A DNA stretch of 64,000 bases from positions 124,001 to 188,000 of the forward strand of contig NZ_VFON01000002.1 in the NCBI RefSeq assembly GCF_006716085.1, in the 5' to 3' direction. The notes beneath the pieces were generated by a model. The model ran no database searches. It worked only from the letters and a program-made list of their open reading frames with translations, and was not told where the DNA came from. Shown in pieces: positions 32,075 to 42,151 of this stretch (within the stretch, counting starts at the first letter, position 1; each line of letters opens with the position of its first letter). The stretch comes from Leucobacter komagatae. Its GTDB lineage: Bacteria > Actinomycetota > Actinomycetes > Actinomycetales > Microbacteriaceae. The position numbers were made by a program, and so were the translations under genes.

Positions 32075-33238
32075 CTAGCTCGACTGGTCCGCGAGCCGCA
32101 CGAGGCGTTCGTGACCACTCTCTTCGAGCTCCACAACGTCGGAGCGCGAGCGGAGGAAGTCGGAGAACGAGCGGAACCCGAGCGCCTTCTCGTTGAACGA
32201 CGGGTCCATCCGGCGCATCTGCTGCTTCACCGCCGAGCTGTAGAGCCAGCCCGAGTCGTCAGTGTCCTGGCTCAGCCAGAGCGCGCGGATGAGCAGGCCA
32301 GTGACGGCGATGTCGCGCTCCTCCTCACTCTCAAACTCTGAATCGAGCGCGTCATCGTCGTGGTCTTCGGCAAACGACGTGTGAGCGCCAGAGGCGGCCT
32401 TGCTATCCGGCTGCGTCTGCTCAGTCTGCTGCGTTTGTTGGCCCTGCTGGTCTTGTTTGTTCGACTGGGCACGGCGGCTTCCCGAGCGCCCCGGTTCGGG
32501 GGACTTCGCGTCGGCGCCCTCTCCAGAAGCCGCGCCCGAGGTTCCGGCCTCGGTTTCAGCCTCAGCCCGAACGGGCTCATCGGCGGCCTGGTCCTCGGAG
32601 CGCCCTGATCCCCCGCGCTTCGAACCGCCGCGGCCGCGTTTCGGTTTGTCGTCTTCGCCTCGCTGACGGGGAGGCTGCACGCCGGGGAGTGAGTCGTAGC
32701 TCGTGAACTCGTCGCACGCAGCGGCAAGAGACTTCGCGGTCGAGCCCGCGACGCCCACACCAACAACGTACCGGCCGAGTCGCTTGCAGCGTTGCGCGAG
32801 CGGCACGTAGTCGGAGTCGCCAGCGACGATGATCACGTGGGTGAGGTCTTCGAGCCTGAACATGTCTTCGACGGCATCGACGGCGAGACGGATGTCAGCG
32901 CCGTTCTTCGCGTAGGCCGCCGCGGGGAAAAGCTGCACGAGGTCCACAGCACGCGCGACGAGCTGCGAACGGTACTCCGCGTTCATCGGCGCCGACCAAT
33001 CGGCGTACGCGCGCGTCAGCACCAGCGTGCCGAACGATGACGCATAGTCGATGATCGCGCCGACGTCGACGACGGCGGCTTCGAGCCGCGCAGTGATCTC
33101 GGGATCGCGGTCACCCTCGGCGATCCGCTGCCTGTCGCGCGAGAACGAGTTTCTCCCGTGCACGCGGTCGTACCACGAGAGCACGATGTTATCGAAGTCG
33201 AGGTAGACCGCTACGCGACCGTTCTGCATATCAAGCAC
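32075..33238 (-). CDS. NYN-domain (PIN-like) protein with C-terminal LOTUS/OST-HTH domain
   Basis: A 387-residue protein. Residues about 8-190 form an NYN nuclease-like domain with acidic sites VYLDFDN, NGADIRLAVDAVEDM and VIIVAGDSDYVPLA, the typical Asp set. A low-complexity linker (about 195-310) is rich in Gln, Gly, Arg and Glu. Residues about 315-387 resemble an OST-HTH/LOTUS domain (GLLIRALWL, LYSSAVKQQMRRMDPSFNEKALGFRSFSDFLR). Such proteins are thought to bind or cut RNA. I chose the GTG at 33238 because GACACT lies 6 nt before it; the ATG at 33229 is the alternative. Upstream starts would overlap the guaA terminator. Confidence 0.85.
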   Translation of the reverse strand: MLDMQNGRVAVYLDFDNIVLSWYDRVHGRNSFSRDRQRIAEGDRDPEITARLEAAVVDVGAIIDYASSFGTLVLTRAYADWSAPMNAEYRSQLVARAVDLVQLFPAAAYAKNGADIRLAVDAVEDMFRLEDLTHVIIVAGDSDYVPLAQRCKRLGRYVVGVGVAGSTAKSLAAACDEFTSYDSLPGVQPPRQRGEDDKPKRGRGGSKRGGSGRSEDQAADEPVRAEAETEAGTSGAASGEGADAKSPEPGRSGSRRAQSNKQDQQGQQTQQTEQTQPDSKAASGAHTSFAEDHDDDALDSEFESEEERDIAVTGLLIRALWLSQDTDDSGWLYSSAVKQQMRRMDPSFNEKALGFRSFSDFLRSRSDVVELEESGHERLVRLADQSS

Positions 33239-33244
33239 ACACCC

Positions 33245-33250
33245 AGTGTC
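33245..33250 (-). promoter_or_regulatory. -10 box (GACACT) of the NYN gene, leaderless
   Basis: GACACT on the minus strand ends 6 nt before the GTG at 33238. No ribosome binding site is visible. Confidence 0.4.
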
Positions 33251-33319
33251 GCAGGTTCTCGCGCGTATTCGCAGCACATCTACGAGACAGCCTCCAGGAC
33301 TTACCCCAGTCCCACCCAA

Positions 33320-33365
33320 TGCAAACAACAAAAAGAATGCCGGGTGCTACGTGCACCCGGCATTC
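33320..33365 (-). terminator. terminator of guaA
   Basis: GAATGCCGGGTGC and GTGCACCCGGCATTC form a long stem (33335-33365). On the minus strand it is followed by TTTTTGTTGTTTG. It lies 39 nt after the guaA stop. Confidence 0.9.
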
Positions 33366-33403
33366 ACATCGCAGATCTCAGGGCGTTTGCGTGAGGCCCG
33401 GGA

Positions 33404-34987
33404 TTACTCCCACTCGATGGTCCCCGGCGGCTTCGACGTCACGTCGAGCACAACGCGGTTCACGTCGGGCACCTGGTTCGTGATCTTGTTCGAGATGCGC
33501 GCGAGCACGTCGTACGGGACGCGAGTCCAGTCGGCGGTCATCGCGTCTTCGCTCGACACGGGGCGCAGCACGATCGGGTGGCCGTAGGTGCGGCCATCGC
33601 CCTGGACGCCGACCGAGCGGACGTCGGCGAGCAGCACGACGGGGCACTGCCAGATCGAATCGTCGAGGCCGGCGGCGGTGAGCTCAGCGCGCGCAATCGC
33701 GTCTGCTTCGCGGAGGATATCGAGACGCTCGCGAGTCACCTCGCCAACGATACGGATGCCGAGGCCGGGGCCGGGGAACGGCTGTCGGCCAACGATCGCC
33801 TCAGGCAGGCCGAGCTCGCGCCCGATCGCCCGAACCTCATCCTTGAAGAGCGCACGCAGCGGCTCGATGAGCTCGAAGTCGAGGTCCTCGGGCAGCCCGC
33901 CAACGTTGTGGTGGCTCTTGATGTTTGCGGTGCCTGCGCCGCCGCCCGACTCAACCACGTCGGGGTAGAGCGTGCCCTGCACGAGGAACTTGATGGGCTC
34001 GCCCTCGGCCTTCGCCTCGGCCACGAGGTCAAGCTGCACCTTCTCGAACGCGCGAATGAACTCGCGGCCGATGATCTTGCGCTTCTCCTCGGGGTCGGTG
34101 ACCCCCGCGAGGTGCCCAAGGAAGATGTCGGCCGCGTCGACGGTGATGAGCCGCACGCCGGTCGACGCCACGTAGTCGCGCTCGACCTGCTCGCGCTCAC
34201 CCTTGCGCAGCAGCCCATGATCAACGAAGACCGCGGTGAGCTGGTCGCCGATCGCCTCGTGCACAAGCGCCGTCGAAACCGCCGAGTCCACGCCGCCCGA
34301 GAGCGCCGAGATCACCCGAGCGTTGCCGACCTGCGCGCGAATCGCCTCAATCTGCTCAGCGATCACATTGCCTGCGTTCCAGTCGGCCGGGATACCGGCG
34401 ACGGTGTGCAGGAAGTTCTCGAGAATGCGCTGGCCATGCTCGGAGTGCTTCACCTCGGGGTGCCACTGCACGCCGTACATCTTGCGCTCGGGCGAGCCGA
34501 AGGCCGCGACCGGGGTAACCGAGGTGCTTGCGAGCACGTCGAACCCCTCGGGCGCCTGCTGCACGGCATCGCCGTGGCTCATCCAGACGTTCTGGTTCTC
34601 AGGCTGGCCCGCGAGGATCGCGCCGCCGCCACCAAGCACCTGGGCCTCGGTTGCGCCGTACTCGCGGTCCCCCGTGTTGCCAACGGTGCCGCCAAGAGCG
34701 CGCGCCATGACCTGGAAGCCGTAGCAGATGCCGAGCGCCGGGATGCCGAGGTCAAAGATCGCGTCGTCAAATGCCGGCGCCCCCTCCTCGTACACCGACG
34801 ATGGGCCGCCCGAGAGCACAATGCCTGCGGGGTTCTTCGCGCGGACCTCGTCTGCGCTGATGGTGTGCGGAACGAGCTCGGAGTACACCCCGGCCTCGCG
34901 TACACGCCTGGCGATCAGCTGCGCGTACTGCGCACCGAAATCGACGACGAGAACGGGCCGGTGCCCGTCGTGCGCTACTTCTGTCAT
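33404..34987 (-). CDS. guaA: GMP synthase (glutamine-hydrolysing)
   Basis: A 527-residue GuaA converting XMP to GMP. The N-terminal glutaminase domain has [33 protein letters not shown] and the nucleophile in LGICYGFQ (about residue 87), with the [10 protein letters not shown] triad His/Glu. The ATP-pyrophosphatase domain has the P-loop SGGVDSAV (about 225-232). The dimerisation domain ends [13 protein letters not shown], the normal C-terminus. Last gene of the guaB3-SURF1-DUF3817-guaA run; the start overlaps the DUF3817 stop by 4 nt. Confidence 0.98.
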   Translation of the reverse strand: MTEVAHDGHRPVLVVDFGAQYAQLIARRVREAGVYSELVPHTISADEVRAKNPAGIVLSGGPSSVYEEGAPAFDDAIFDLGIPALGICYGFQVMARALGGTVGNTGDREYGATEAQVLGGGGAILAGQPENQNVWMSHGDAVQQAPEGFDVLASTSVTPVAAFGSPERKMYGVQWHPEVKHSEHGQRILENFLHTVAGIPADWNAGNVIAEQIEAIRAQVGNARVISALSGGVDSAVSTALVHEAIGDQLTAVFVDHGLLRKGEREQVERDYVASTGVRLITVDAADIFLGHLAGVTDPEEKRKIIGREFIRAFEKVQLDLVAEAKAEGEPIKFLVQGTLYPDVVESGGGAGTANIKSHHNVGGLPEDLDFELIEPLRALFKDEVRAIGRELGLPEAIVGRQPFPGPGLGIRIVGEVTRERLDILREADAIARAELTAAGLDDSIWQCPVVLLADVRSVGVQGDGRTYGHPIVLRPVSSEDAMTADWTRVPYDVLARISNKITNQVPDVNRVVLDVTSKPPGTIEWE

Positions 34988-35481
34988 GCTTTGCCTTCCT
35001 GGCGATCTGGGTCAGCGGGTGCGGCGGAGTCGGCGAGAGCCGCCTCCTTCGCATCCAAAAACTGCGTAACCTCGCGGGCGATGCGCCCTTCGAGGATGAA
35101 TGAGAGGAACGGGATCACGCCGCCGAGCGCGAGCAGCAGGAACTTGCCGAAGTTCCACCGCATCGGGCTCCAGAGCATGAAGTTCGCAATGAGGTACACG
35201 ACGTAGAACCAGCCGTGCGCGATCAGGATCGCTTTGAAGAGGTCGAAGCCCTCGCGCACAAACTCAGCTTCCTGGCCCTTCGGGATCGTCGGGAGGAACT
35301 CGGCGAAGCCGTTCGGAGTGAACAGGAACAACTCGACCTTGAAGGCGTACTTCATGACCATCACCGCGCAGAGCAGCAGGAGCATGATCCCGGTGATGAC
35401 CGAGGTGACCTTGTACACGCGCAGCGAACGGCGAATGCGGGGGTAGTCCTCGGGCTTGGGCTGGAGTTGCATGACTTCCAT
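34984..35481 (-). CDS. DUF3817 membrane protein
   Basis: A 165-residue protein with three predicted helices (about 25-45, 84-105 and 110-130) in the DUF3817 pattern: [15 protein letters not shown] at the start, [16 protein letters not shown] in the middle and [22 protein letters not shown] toward the end. Function unknown; homologues often neighbour guaA in actinobacteria. The start is uncertain: ATG at 35481 or ATG at 35472, neither with a good Shine-Dalgarno. Family members usually start near the second. Confidence 0.8.
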   Translation of the reverse strand: MEVMQLQPKPEDYPRIRRSLRVYKVTSVITGIMLLLLCAVMVMKYAFKVELFLFTPNGFAEFLPTIPKGQEAEFVREGFDLFKAILIAHGWFYVVYLIANFMLWSPMRWNFGKFLLLALGGVIPFLSFILEGRIAREVTQFLDAKEAALADSAAPADPDRQEGKA

Positions 35482-35482
35482 T

Positions 35483-36385
35483 CTATGGTTTAGGTGTGGT
35501 GCCGGTTTCACCGGCGGCGGCGACTTCCTCGGCCTGAGCCGCAGCGGTCAGCAGGAGAATTTCGTGTTCCTTCTCCCAGGCGTCGCGCGCGAGCCGGTAC
35601 CAGAGGAACAGCGCGACACCGGCGAACACGACCCACTCGATCGCGTAGAACACGTTGAGCCAGCTCACCTTCTCGGGAGCGCTCGGCGCGACGGAGTCGA
35701 TCGGGGTCAGGCCGACGCCCGCGAGGTCGGGGGCGTCGCCCGCGTCGTGCAGCACGAGGTAGCCGCCGTAGATCGGGCCAGCCGGCGTGGTGGCCCACTC
35801 GTTCACAAGGAACGCAGGCACCATCGTGCGCATCGAGTGCGGGTCGACGTCGGGCCTTGGCATCTCCGGAGCCTCGGCCGGCAGGTAGCGCCCCTCGAGC
35901 GCGCGCACGGTGTCGGCGGGAAGGCCGTTGAGCCGATCAGCCGCAGCCCGCGCCTCGGCGTCGCTCGGGGCCCAGCCGACAGCTACCGCGAGGCTCGCAT
36001 TGTCTTGCTCGCTACGCACGAGGTGACCGACGACCCAGGCGCCCTGAGTGCGCGCGGCCGACTCATCGGGGCCCCGGTTCATGCGGTCGCTCACGACGGC
36101 GAAGTCGCCCGGCGCGAACGCACCCTCAACTGACACCACAGCGCCGGCCGCGATCTCGGGGATGCCTGCCATCGGCTCCGTGAGGTCGTCAATCGGGCGC
36201 ACGGTCTCCGTGGCCGTGAGGTCGTCGACGTTGTCGCGGATCGCATTACCCATCTGCCACTGGCCGAGCCACGCGAACACGGCAGCGACGACCATTGCAA
36301 GCACGAGCGCCGCGATCCACTGGGGCCGCCGCATGACCTGCCCGAGTGTCGGCTCCCCGAGATACTCGGGCGTCCGCGATGCCAT
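35483..36385 (-). CDS. SURF1-family cytochrome oxidase assembly protein
   Basis: A 300-residue protein with the SURF1 layout: one helix near the N-terminus (about 22-42) and one near the C-terminus (about 248-268), enclosing an extracytoplasmic domain. Family segments include WLGQWQ, AAGAVVSVEGAF, and the terminal WLNVFYAIEWVVFAGVALFLWYR. SURF1 proteins help insert haem into aa3 oxidase. No cox gene is near. It starts 2 nt after the guaB3 stop, so it is in that operon. Confidence 0.85.
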   Translation of the reverse strand: MASRTPEYLGEPTLGQVMRRPQWIAALVLAMVVAAVFAWLGQWQMGNAIRDNVDDLTATETVRPIDDLTEPMAGIPEIAAGAVVSVEGAFAPGDFAVVSDRMNRGPDESAARTQGAWVVGHLVRSEQDNASLAVAVGWAPSDAEARAAADRLNGLPADTVRALEGRYLPAEAPEMPRPDVDPHSMRTMVPAFLVNEWATTPAGPIYGGYLVLHDAGDAPDLAGVGLTPIDSVAPSAPEKVSWLNVFYAIEWVVFAGVALFLWYRLARDAWEKEHEILLLTAAAQAEEVAAAGETGTTPKP

Positions 36386-36387
36386 TG

Positions 36388-37509
36388 CTAGCGCTCAGCG
36401 TGAACGATGTCGACCCGCTGGAACTCCTTCACGTCGGAGTAGCCTGTCGTCGCCATAGCGCGGCGCAGTGCGCCGAGCAGGTTGGCGCTGCCATCGGCGA
36501 TATTCGCGGGGCCGTTCATGATCTCCGCGAGCGGCGCGAGCGGCTCGACCGCGACGCGGCGACCGCGGGGCAGGTCGTCGTGGTGTGCCTCCTGGCCCCA
36601 ATGCCAGCCGCGGCCCGGAGCATCGGTTGCGCGCGCGAGGGCCGCACCGAGCATCACCGCGTCGGCGCCGCACGCGATCGCCTTTACGAGGTCGCCCGAG
36701 GTCCCGAGGCCGCCATCCGCGATGACGTGCACGTAGCGCCCGCCCGATTCGTCGAGGTAGTTGGTGCGAGCCCCCGCGACGTCGGCAATCGCGCTTGCCA
36801 TTGGTGCGCGGATTCCGAGCGTCACGCGCGTCGTCGACGACGCTCCCCCACCGAAACCGACGAGGACGCCCGCGGCGCCGGTGCGCATGAGGTGCAGCGC
36901 CGACTGGTAGGTCGCAGCGCCGCCGACAATGACGGGGACGTCAAGTTCGTAGATGAACTGCTTGAGGTTGAGCGGCTCGCGCCCCTTCACCGAGACGTGC
37001 TCGGCCGAGACAGTGTTGCCGCGGATGACGAAGAGATCGACGCCGGCCTTCACGACCGTGTCGGTGAACTCCGCGGTGCGGTGCGGCGAGAGCGCGCCCG
37101 CCACGGTCACGCCTGCGTCGCGAATCTCGGCGAGGCGGTCACGAATCAGCTCTGGCTTGATCGGCGCAGCGTAGAGCTCGCGCATCCGCTTCACTGCCGC
37201 AACCTCGTCGTCGATGCGCGCGATTTCCTCGAGCAGCGGCTCGGGGTTCTCGTGCCGCGTCCAGAGGCCCTCAAGGTTCAGGACACCCAGGCCGCCGAGC
37301 TGGCCGAGCTGGATCGCGGTGGCCGGTGACATCACCGAGTCCATCGGCGCGCCCATGACCGGAATGTCGAACTGGAACGCGTCAATCGTCCAGGAGGTGG
37401 AGACGAGCTCTGGGTCGCGGGTACGCCGCGTTGGCACAATGCCGATCTCGTCGAATGTATAGACACGGCGGGCGCGCTTTCCGCGACCAATCTCGATCTC
37501 GTTGCTCAC
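36388..37509 (-). CDS. guaB3: GuaB3-family IMP dehydrogenase-related protein
   Basis: A 373-residue IMPDH-like TIM barrel without CBS domains. It matches the actinobacterial GuaB3 group: EIEIGRGKRARRVYTFDEI at the start and GGRYVHVIADGGLGTSGD late. The catalytic loop of IMPDH, which has Cys in CTTR, reads GGASSTTRVTLGI here (about 218), so the catalytic Cys is a Ser. The true activity is therefore uncertain. The full-length IMPDH is encoded separately at 39053-40555. The GTG start follows TAGACT by 6 nt, so a leaderless message is likely. First gene of a run ending in guaA. Confidence 0.9.
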   Translation of the reverse strand: MSNEIEIGRGKRARRVYTFDEIGIVPTRRTRDPELVSTSWTIDAFQFDIPVMGAPMDSVMSPATAIQLGQLGGLGVLNLEGLWTRHENPEPLLEEIARIDDEVAAVKRMRELYAAPIKPELIRDRLAEIRDAGVTVAGALSPHRTAEFTDTVVKAGVDLFVIRGNTVSAEHVSVKGREPLNLKQFIYELDVPVIVGGAATYQSALHLMRTGAAGVLVGFGGGASSTTRVTLGIRAPMASAIADVAGARTNYLDESGGRYVHVIADGGLGTSGDLVKAIACGADAVMLGAALARATDAPGRGWHWGQEAHHDDLPRGRRVAVEPLAPLAEIMNGPANIADGSANLLGALRRAMATTGYSDVKEFQRVDIVHAER

Positions 37510-37515
37510 CCAGAC

Positions 37516-37521
37516 AGTCTA
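37516..37521 (-). promoter_or_regulatory. -10 box (TAGACT) of guaB3, leaderless
   Basis: TAGACT on the minus strand ends 6 nt before the GTG at 37509. Same arrangement as purN and rarD. Confidence 0.5.
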
Positions 37522-37558
37522 TCTGGTGCGCGAGCGCTCCATCCTGAGACGCCCCTCC

Positions 37559-37615
37559 TTGTCGCCCGGGGCGACAATATCGCCCACATCAGCTATCATC
37601 ACCATTAAGCGATGA
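37559..37615 (+). promoter_or_regulatory. promoter and operator-like repeats before the CDF exporter
   Basis: TTGTCGCC-N3-GGCGACAA (37559-37577) is a perfect palindrome whose right arm overlaps a -35-like GCGACA (37571-37576). After a 17-bp spacer comes TATCAT (37594-37599), and TCATC-N10-GATGA (37596-37615) forms a second inverted repeat across the start region. These are candidate sites for the ArsR protein encoded after the exporter gene. Confidence 0.55.
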
Positions 37616-37640
37616 ATCATGGTATCGAGAGGACAGCGAA

Positions 37641-38600
37641 ATGGGCATGGGCCACAACCACGATCACGGCGCGGGAAACCTGCAGACAGCAACGGGAAGC
37701 CACCGAAAGCGGCTCTTTGTGGTGCTCGCGATCTACGCGGCGATCATCGTCGCCCAAGTCATCGGGTCACTCGTGACGAACAGCCTCGCCCTCGCGGCCG
37801 AGGCGATGCACATGGCTGTCGACGCGAGCGGGATCCTCATCGCCCTCATCGCGACGTTCTTCGCGACGCGCGCGGCGACCGCGAAGCGCAGCTACGGGCT
37901 AATGCGCGCCGAGATCGTCGCCGTGCTCATCAACTGCCTGCTGCTCTTTGGGCTCGGCGGGTACATCCTGTTCGAAGCGGTCGAGCGCTGGTTCAACCCG
38001 GGCGACGTCGCGGGCGGTGGCGTCATCGCGTTCGCGGTCGTCGGCCTCATTGGCGCCGCGACCTCGCTCGTGATCCTCAGCCGCGGCGCGAAGGAGAGCC
38101 TGAACGTGAAGGCGGCATTCCTCGAGGTGATGAGTGACGGGATCGGCGCTGCCGCGATCATCGTGTCGGGCATTCTCAACGTGACGCTCGGTTGGAACCG
38201 GGGCGACGCGATCGCTGCCGCCGCGATCGGCGTCATCATCCTGCCGCGCGCGTTCATGCTGCTGAAGCAGGCCATCAACCTCATCATGCAGGGGGTGCCG
38301 CAGGGCATCGACCTCGATGAGGTCCGCGCGAGCATCACCGACACCGATGGTGTCGATGAGGTGCACAGCCTGCACGTCTGGGGCCTGACGAGTGGCGTCT
38401 CCGTCATGTCGGCGCACGTCGTGCCCTCTCCCACGACCGAGACCGCGGGTGGCCACTCGCGCTTGCTCGATGAACTCACTACCACGATGCGGGAGCAGTA
38501 TGGGATCGAGCACTGCACGTTCCAGTTCGAGGAGCGAGCTCACATCGAGCACGAGGGGCTCATGCACCGCGAGCTCGCTTCCTCCCGGCAGTCCGCGTGA
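37641..38600 (+). CDS. cation diffusion facilitator metal exporter
   Basis: A 319-residue CDF protein of the CzcD/ZitB type. A His-rich GHNHDHG N-terminus precedes six predicted helices. The metal site in helix 2 is HMAVD (H59-xxx-D type); the helix 5 site reads EVMSD, with Glu in place of the usual His, a variant I recall as common in actinobacterial CDFs. A cytoplasmic C-terminal domain (about 215-300) follows with VDEVHSLHVWGLT and a final CTFQFEERAHIEHEGLMHRE. Substrate Zn2+, Co2+ or Cd2+ by family. The next gene is an ArsR repressor, so metal-induced expression is likely. Confidence 0.9.
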   Translation: MGMGHNHDHGAGNLQTATGSHRKRLFVVLAIYAAIIVAQVIGSLVTNSLALAAEAMHMAVDASGILIALIATFFATRAATAKRSYGLMRAEIVAVLINCLLLFGLGGYILFEAVERWFNPGDVAGGGVIAFAVVGLIGAATSLVILSRGAKESLNVKAAFLEVMSDGIGAAAIIVSGILNVTLGWNRGDAIAAAAIGVIILPRAFMLLKQAINLIMQGVPQGIDLDEVRASITDTDGVDEVHSLHVWGLTSGVSVMSAHVVPSPTTETAGGHSRLLDELTTTMREQYGIEHCTFQFEERAHIEHEGLMHRELASSRQSA

Positions 38601-38623
38601 TCGGGCCCTCGCACGGCGGGCAG

Positions 38624-38629
38624 TATCAT
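38624..38629 (+). promoter_or_regulatory. -10 box (TATCAT) of arsR, leaderless
   Basis: TATCAT ends 6 nt before the ATG at 38636. The same TATCATC motif occurs at the CDF promoter, so both could respond to the same repressor. Confidence 0.4.
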
Positions 38630-38635
38630 CGATGC

Positions 38636-39019
38636 ATGACGAACGAAGCGGGAACGGCTGACGGGGATCGAGCGAGCGAGCTCGAGGCGCTCGCACCAGC
38701 GACCTGCCTCTTCCACAGCTTCAGCGACCCGTCGCGACTCGTCATTCTCCAGCACCTGCAGCTCGGCGAGCACCGTGTCGTCGACCTCACAGAGCACCTC
38801 GGGCTCTCCCAGAGCACCGTCTCGAAGCACCTCGCGAAGCTCAAGGACGCCGGGCTCGTTACCTCGCGCCCCCAGGGCAGGGCCTCGGTGTACTCGCTAC
38901 TGCATGGCGAGGCCGTCACGCAGCTGTTTGCCGCGGCCGAGCAACTGCTCGCGCTCACGGGCGACCACGTCGCGCTCTGCCCCGTGCACGGCAAAGGGGC
39001 CGCGGCAGAATCGAACTGA
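38636..39019 (+). CDS. ArsR-family metal-responsive repressor
   Basis: A 127-residue winged-helix repressor. LFHSFSDPSRLVILQHLQLGEHRVVDLTEHLGLSQSTVSKHLAKLKDAGLVTSR is the classical ArsR fold, with the recognition helix SQSTVSKHL. Cys residues occur in ATCLFHSF near the start and in ALCPVHG near the end, together with His residues, which could build a metal site. The ATG at 38636 is preferred because TATCAT lies 6 nt before it; a GTG at 38597 overlapping the CDF stop is the alternative start. Adjacent to the CDF exporter, its likely target. Confidence 0.88.
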   Translation: MTNEAGTADGDRASELEALAPATCLFHSFSDPSRLVILQHLQLGEHRVVDLTEHLGLSQSTVSKHLAKLKDAGLVTSRPQGRASVYSLLHGEAVTQLFAAAEQLLALTGDHVALCPVHGKGAAAESN

Positions 39020-39052
39020 TTCCTCCGCGACCCCTCGCGCCGCTGGGCTCCC

Positions 39053-40564
<1,512 letters not shown>

Positions 40565-40593
40565 TTAATGCTCGTGGCGTCGTCGAAGACTAT

Positions 40594-41526
40594 CTAGTCT
40601 AAGGGAATGGGGCCTGTGTGAGGCTGATGGGCGAGGTCCGCGCTTGGCGAACGCCGCAGCCTCAAGATCATGTCGGCGATGAGGAACATCAGGGCGATCC
40701 AGACGGCAATGAAGCCGACCCAGCGCTCGACAGGCAGGTCCTCGTGCATGATGAAGTATCCGAACAGGAACCCGAGCACTGGGGTGAGGAACTGCAGGAA
40801 GCCGACGTAGGTGAGTGGGAGCCTGCGCGCGGCCTCGCCGAAGAGGATCAACGGGATCGCCGTGAGCAGCCCGCTCACGAGCACGAGCGCGGTGATTCCA
40901 CCGCCGTGCGAGAAGGCCGTGAGGCCCGCGACCGAGCCAACAATGGCGAGCTGGACGAGGCCGATCGGCACAGATACCAGGGTCTCAACGGTGAGCCCGG
41001 TCACCCCGTCAACGTCTTCAATGCGCTGGTGCACGACGCCGTACAGCCCAAATGAGAGCGCGAGGCCGAGCGCGATCCAGGGCACCTTGCCGTACGAGAT
41101 CGCCGAGTACAGCACGCCAGCGCCCGCGATGAGCACCGCGATCCACTGCAATCGCGACAGCTTCTCGCGCCAAAAGATCACACCGAACAGGATCGTGAAC
41201 AGCGGGTTGATGAAGTAGCCGAGCGCGGTCTCGAGTACGTGGCCGCTGATGACGCCGATGACGAAGATCTGCCAGTTCGCGTAGAGCAAGACCGACGACA
41301 GGGCGAACAGCCCGAACGTCTTCGGCTGCTTCAGCACGTTTGCGATGAGCCCCCAGCGCCTCGTCACGGTGGCGATCACCGCGCAGACGATGAGCGTCGT
41401 GACGACGCGCCAAGACACAACCTCGAACGGATTGACAACGGCAATCAGCGTGAAGAAGAGCGGGAAAGCTCCCCAAATGAGATACGCACCGATTCCATAC
41501 CCTAAGCCAGCACGAGTGTCCTTCAC
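40594..41526 (-). CDS. rarD: EamA-family transporter RarD
   Basis: A 310-residue protein with ten predicted helices in two EamA repeats. The RarD type is recognised by GIGAYLIWGAFPLFFTLI at the start, NWQIFVIGVISGHVLETALGYFINPLFTILFG and LTYVGFLQFLTPVLGFLFGYFIMHE. Substrate is unknown. The GTG start is 6 nt after TAGACT, without a ribosome binding site. Confidence 0.9.
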   Translation of the reverse strand: MKDTRAGLGYGIGAYLIWGAFPLFFTLIAVVNPFEVVSWRVVTTLIVCAVIATVTRRWGLIANVLKQPKTFGLFALSSVLLYANWQIFVIGVISGHVLETALGYFINPLFTILFGVIFWREKLSRLQWIAVLIAGAGVLYSAISYGKVPWIALGLALSFGLYGVVHQRIEDVDGVTGLTVETLVSVPIGLVQLAIVGSVAGLTAFSHGGGITALVLVSGLLTAIPLILFGEAARRLPLTYVGFLQFLTPVLGFLFGYFIMHEDLPVERWVGFIAVWIALMFLIADMILRLRRSPSADLAHQPHTGPIPLD

Positions 41527-41532
41527 CTTGAC

Positions 41533-41538
41533 AGTCTA
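41533..41538 (-). promoter_or_regulatory. -10 box (TAGACT) of rarD, leaderless
   Basis: TAGACT on the minus strand ends 6 nt before the GTG at 41526. Confidence 0.5.
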
Positions 41539-41601
41539 CGGCGTCGGAGGGCGGCGTGGGCACCGCGCGGCCCTCCGCTCCCCCGCCCCTGGACAGCAAA
41601 A

Positions 41602-41634
41602 GGCCGGGGCCCACCTGAACGGTGAGCCCCGGCC
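41602..41634 (-). terminator. terminator of groES
   Basis: GGCCGGGGC and GCCCCGGCC arms with an inner CACC/GGTG pairing. On the minus strand TTTTGCTG follows. It lies 17 nt after the groES stop and before rarD, so groES is transcribed alone. Confidence 0.85.
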
Positions 41635-41651
41635 CGAAAGCGAGAACGCGC

Positions 41652-41948
41652 TTAGCGCTCGATGACCGCGAGGATGTCTCGGCTCGAGAGCACGAGGTAC
41701 TCTTCGCCGGCGGCCTTGATCTCGGTGCCACCGAACTTCGAGTAGATGACGATGTCGCCGACGTTTACGTCGACGGGGATGCGGGTGCCGTTGTCCGAGA
41801 CGCGGCCGGGGCCCACTGCAACAACCTTGCCCTCCTGGGGCTTTTCCTTCGCGCTGTCAGGGATGACGAGACCGGAAGCAGTGGTCTGCTCTGCCTCGAC
41901 CTGCTGGATGACGATACGATCCTCGAGCGGCTTGATGGCGACCGACAC
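41652..41948 (-). CDS. groES: co-chaperonin GroES
   Basis: A 98-residue GroES, the normal length. It has [33 protein letters not shown], with the mobile loop at about 17-32 that contacts GroEL, and the terminal [24 protein letters not shown]. The GTG start has AGAGG 6 nt upstream. A CIRCE operator lies 78 nt upstream, so HrcA repression with heat induction is expected. No groEL follows; a terminator ends the unit. Confidence 0.98.
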   Translation of the reverse strand: MSVAIKPLEDRIVIQQVEAEQTTASGLVIPDSAKEKPQEGKVVAVGPGRVSDNGTRIPVDVNVGDIVIYSKFGGTEIKAAGEEYLVLSSRDILAVIER

Positions 41949-42025
41949 GGTTGACCTCTTTCCAAAGCTGTTGGGTTACGCACCCCGAAAGGGGGTGCCT
42001 CTTGTACGAGATTCTATGGCCCCTG

Positions 42026-42052
42026 TTGGCACTCATGCAAGGTGAGTGCCAA
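42026..42052. promoter_or_regulatory. CIRCE operator (HrcA binding site)
   Basis: TTGGCACTC-N9-GAGTGCCAA is a perfect inverted repeat and differs from the consensus TTAGCACTC-N9-GAGTGCTAA by one symmetric base. It precedes groES; HrcA would block transcription when chaperonin is free. Confidence 0.95.
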
Positions 42053-42151
42053 CGGTTCGGCGACCGAATCGCGCACAGCGAACACGCGCCCGTGCACCCC
42101 CGAGGAGCGGTAGGTACACTGAGGTCACACTATTGAATGACTTGGAGCGCC

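Noticed and set aside
34984..35511. Longer DUF3817 start at 35511
   Set aside because: It would overlap the SURF1 stop by 29 nt and add residues not seen in the family.
37641..38600. CDF gene as defective because the second HxxxD is ExxxD
   Set aside because: Glu at this place is, from memory, common in actinobacterial CDF proteins; the frame and length are intact.
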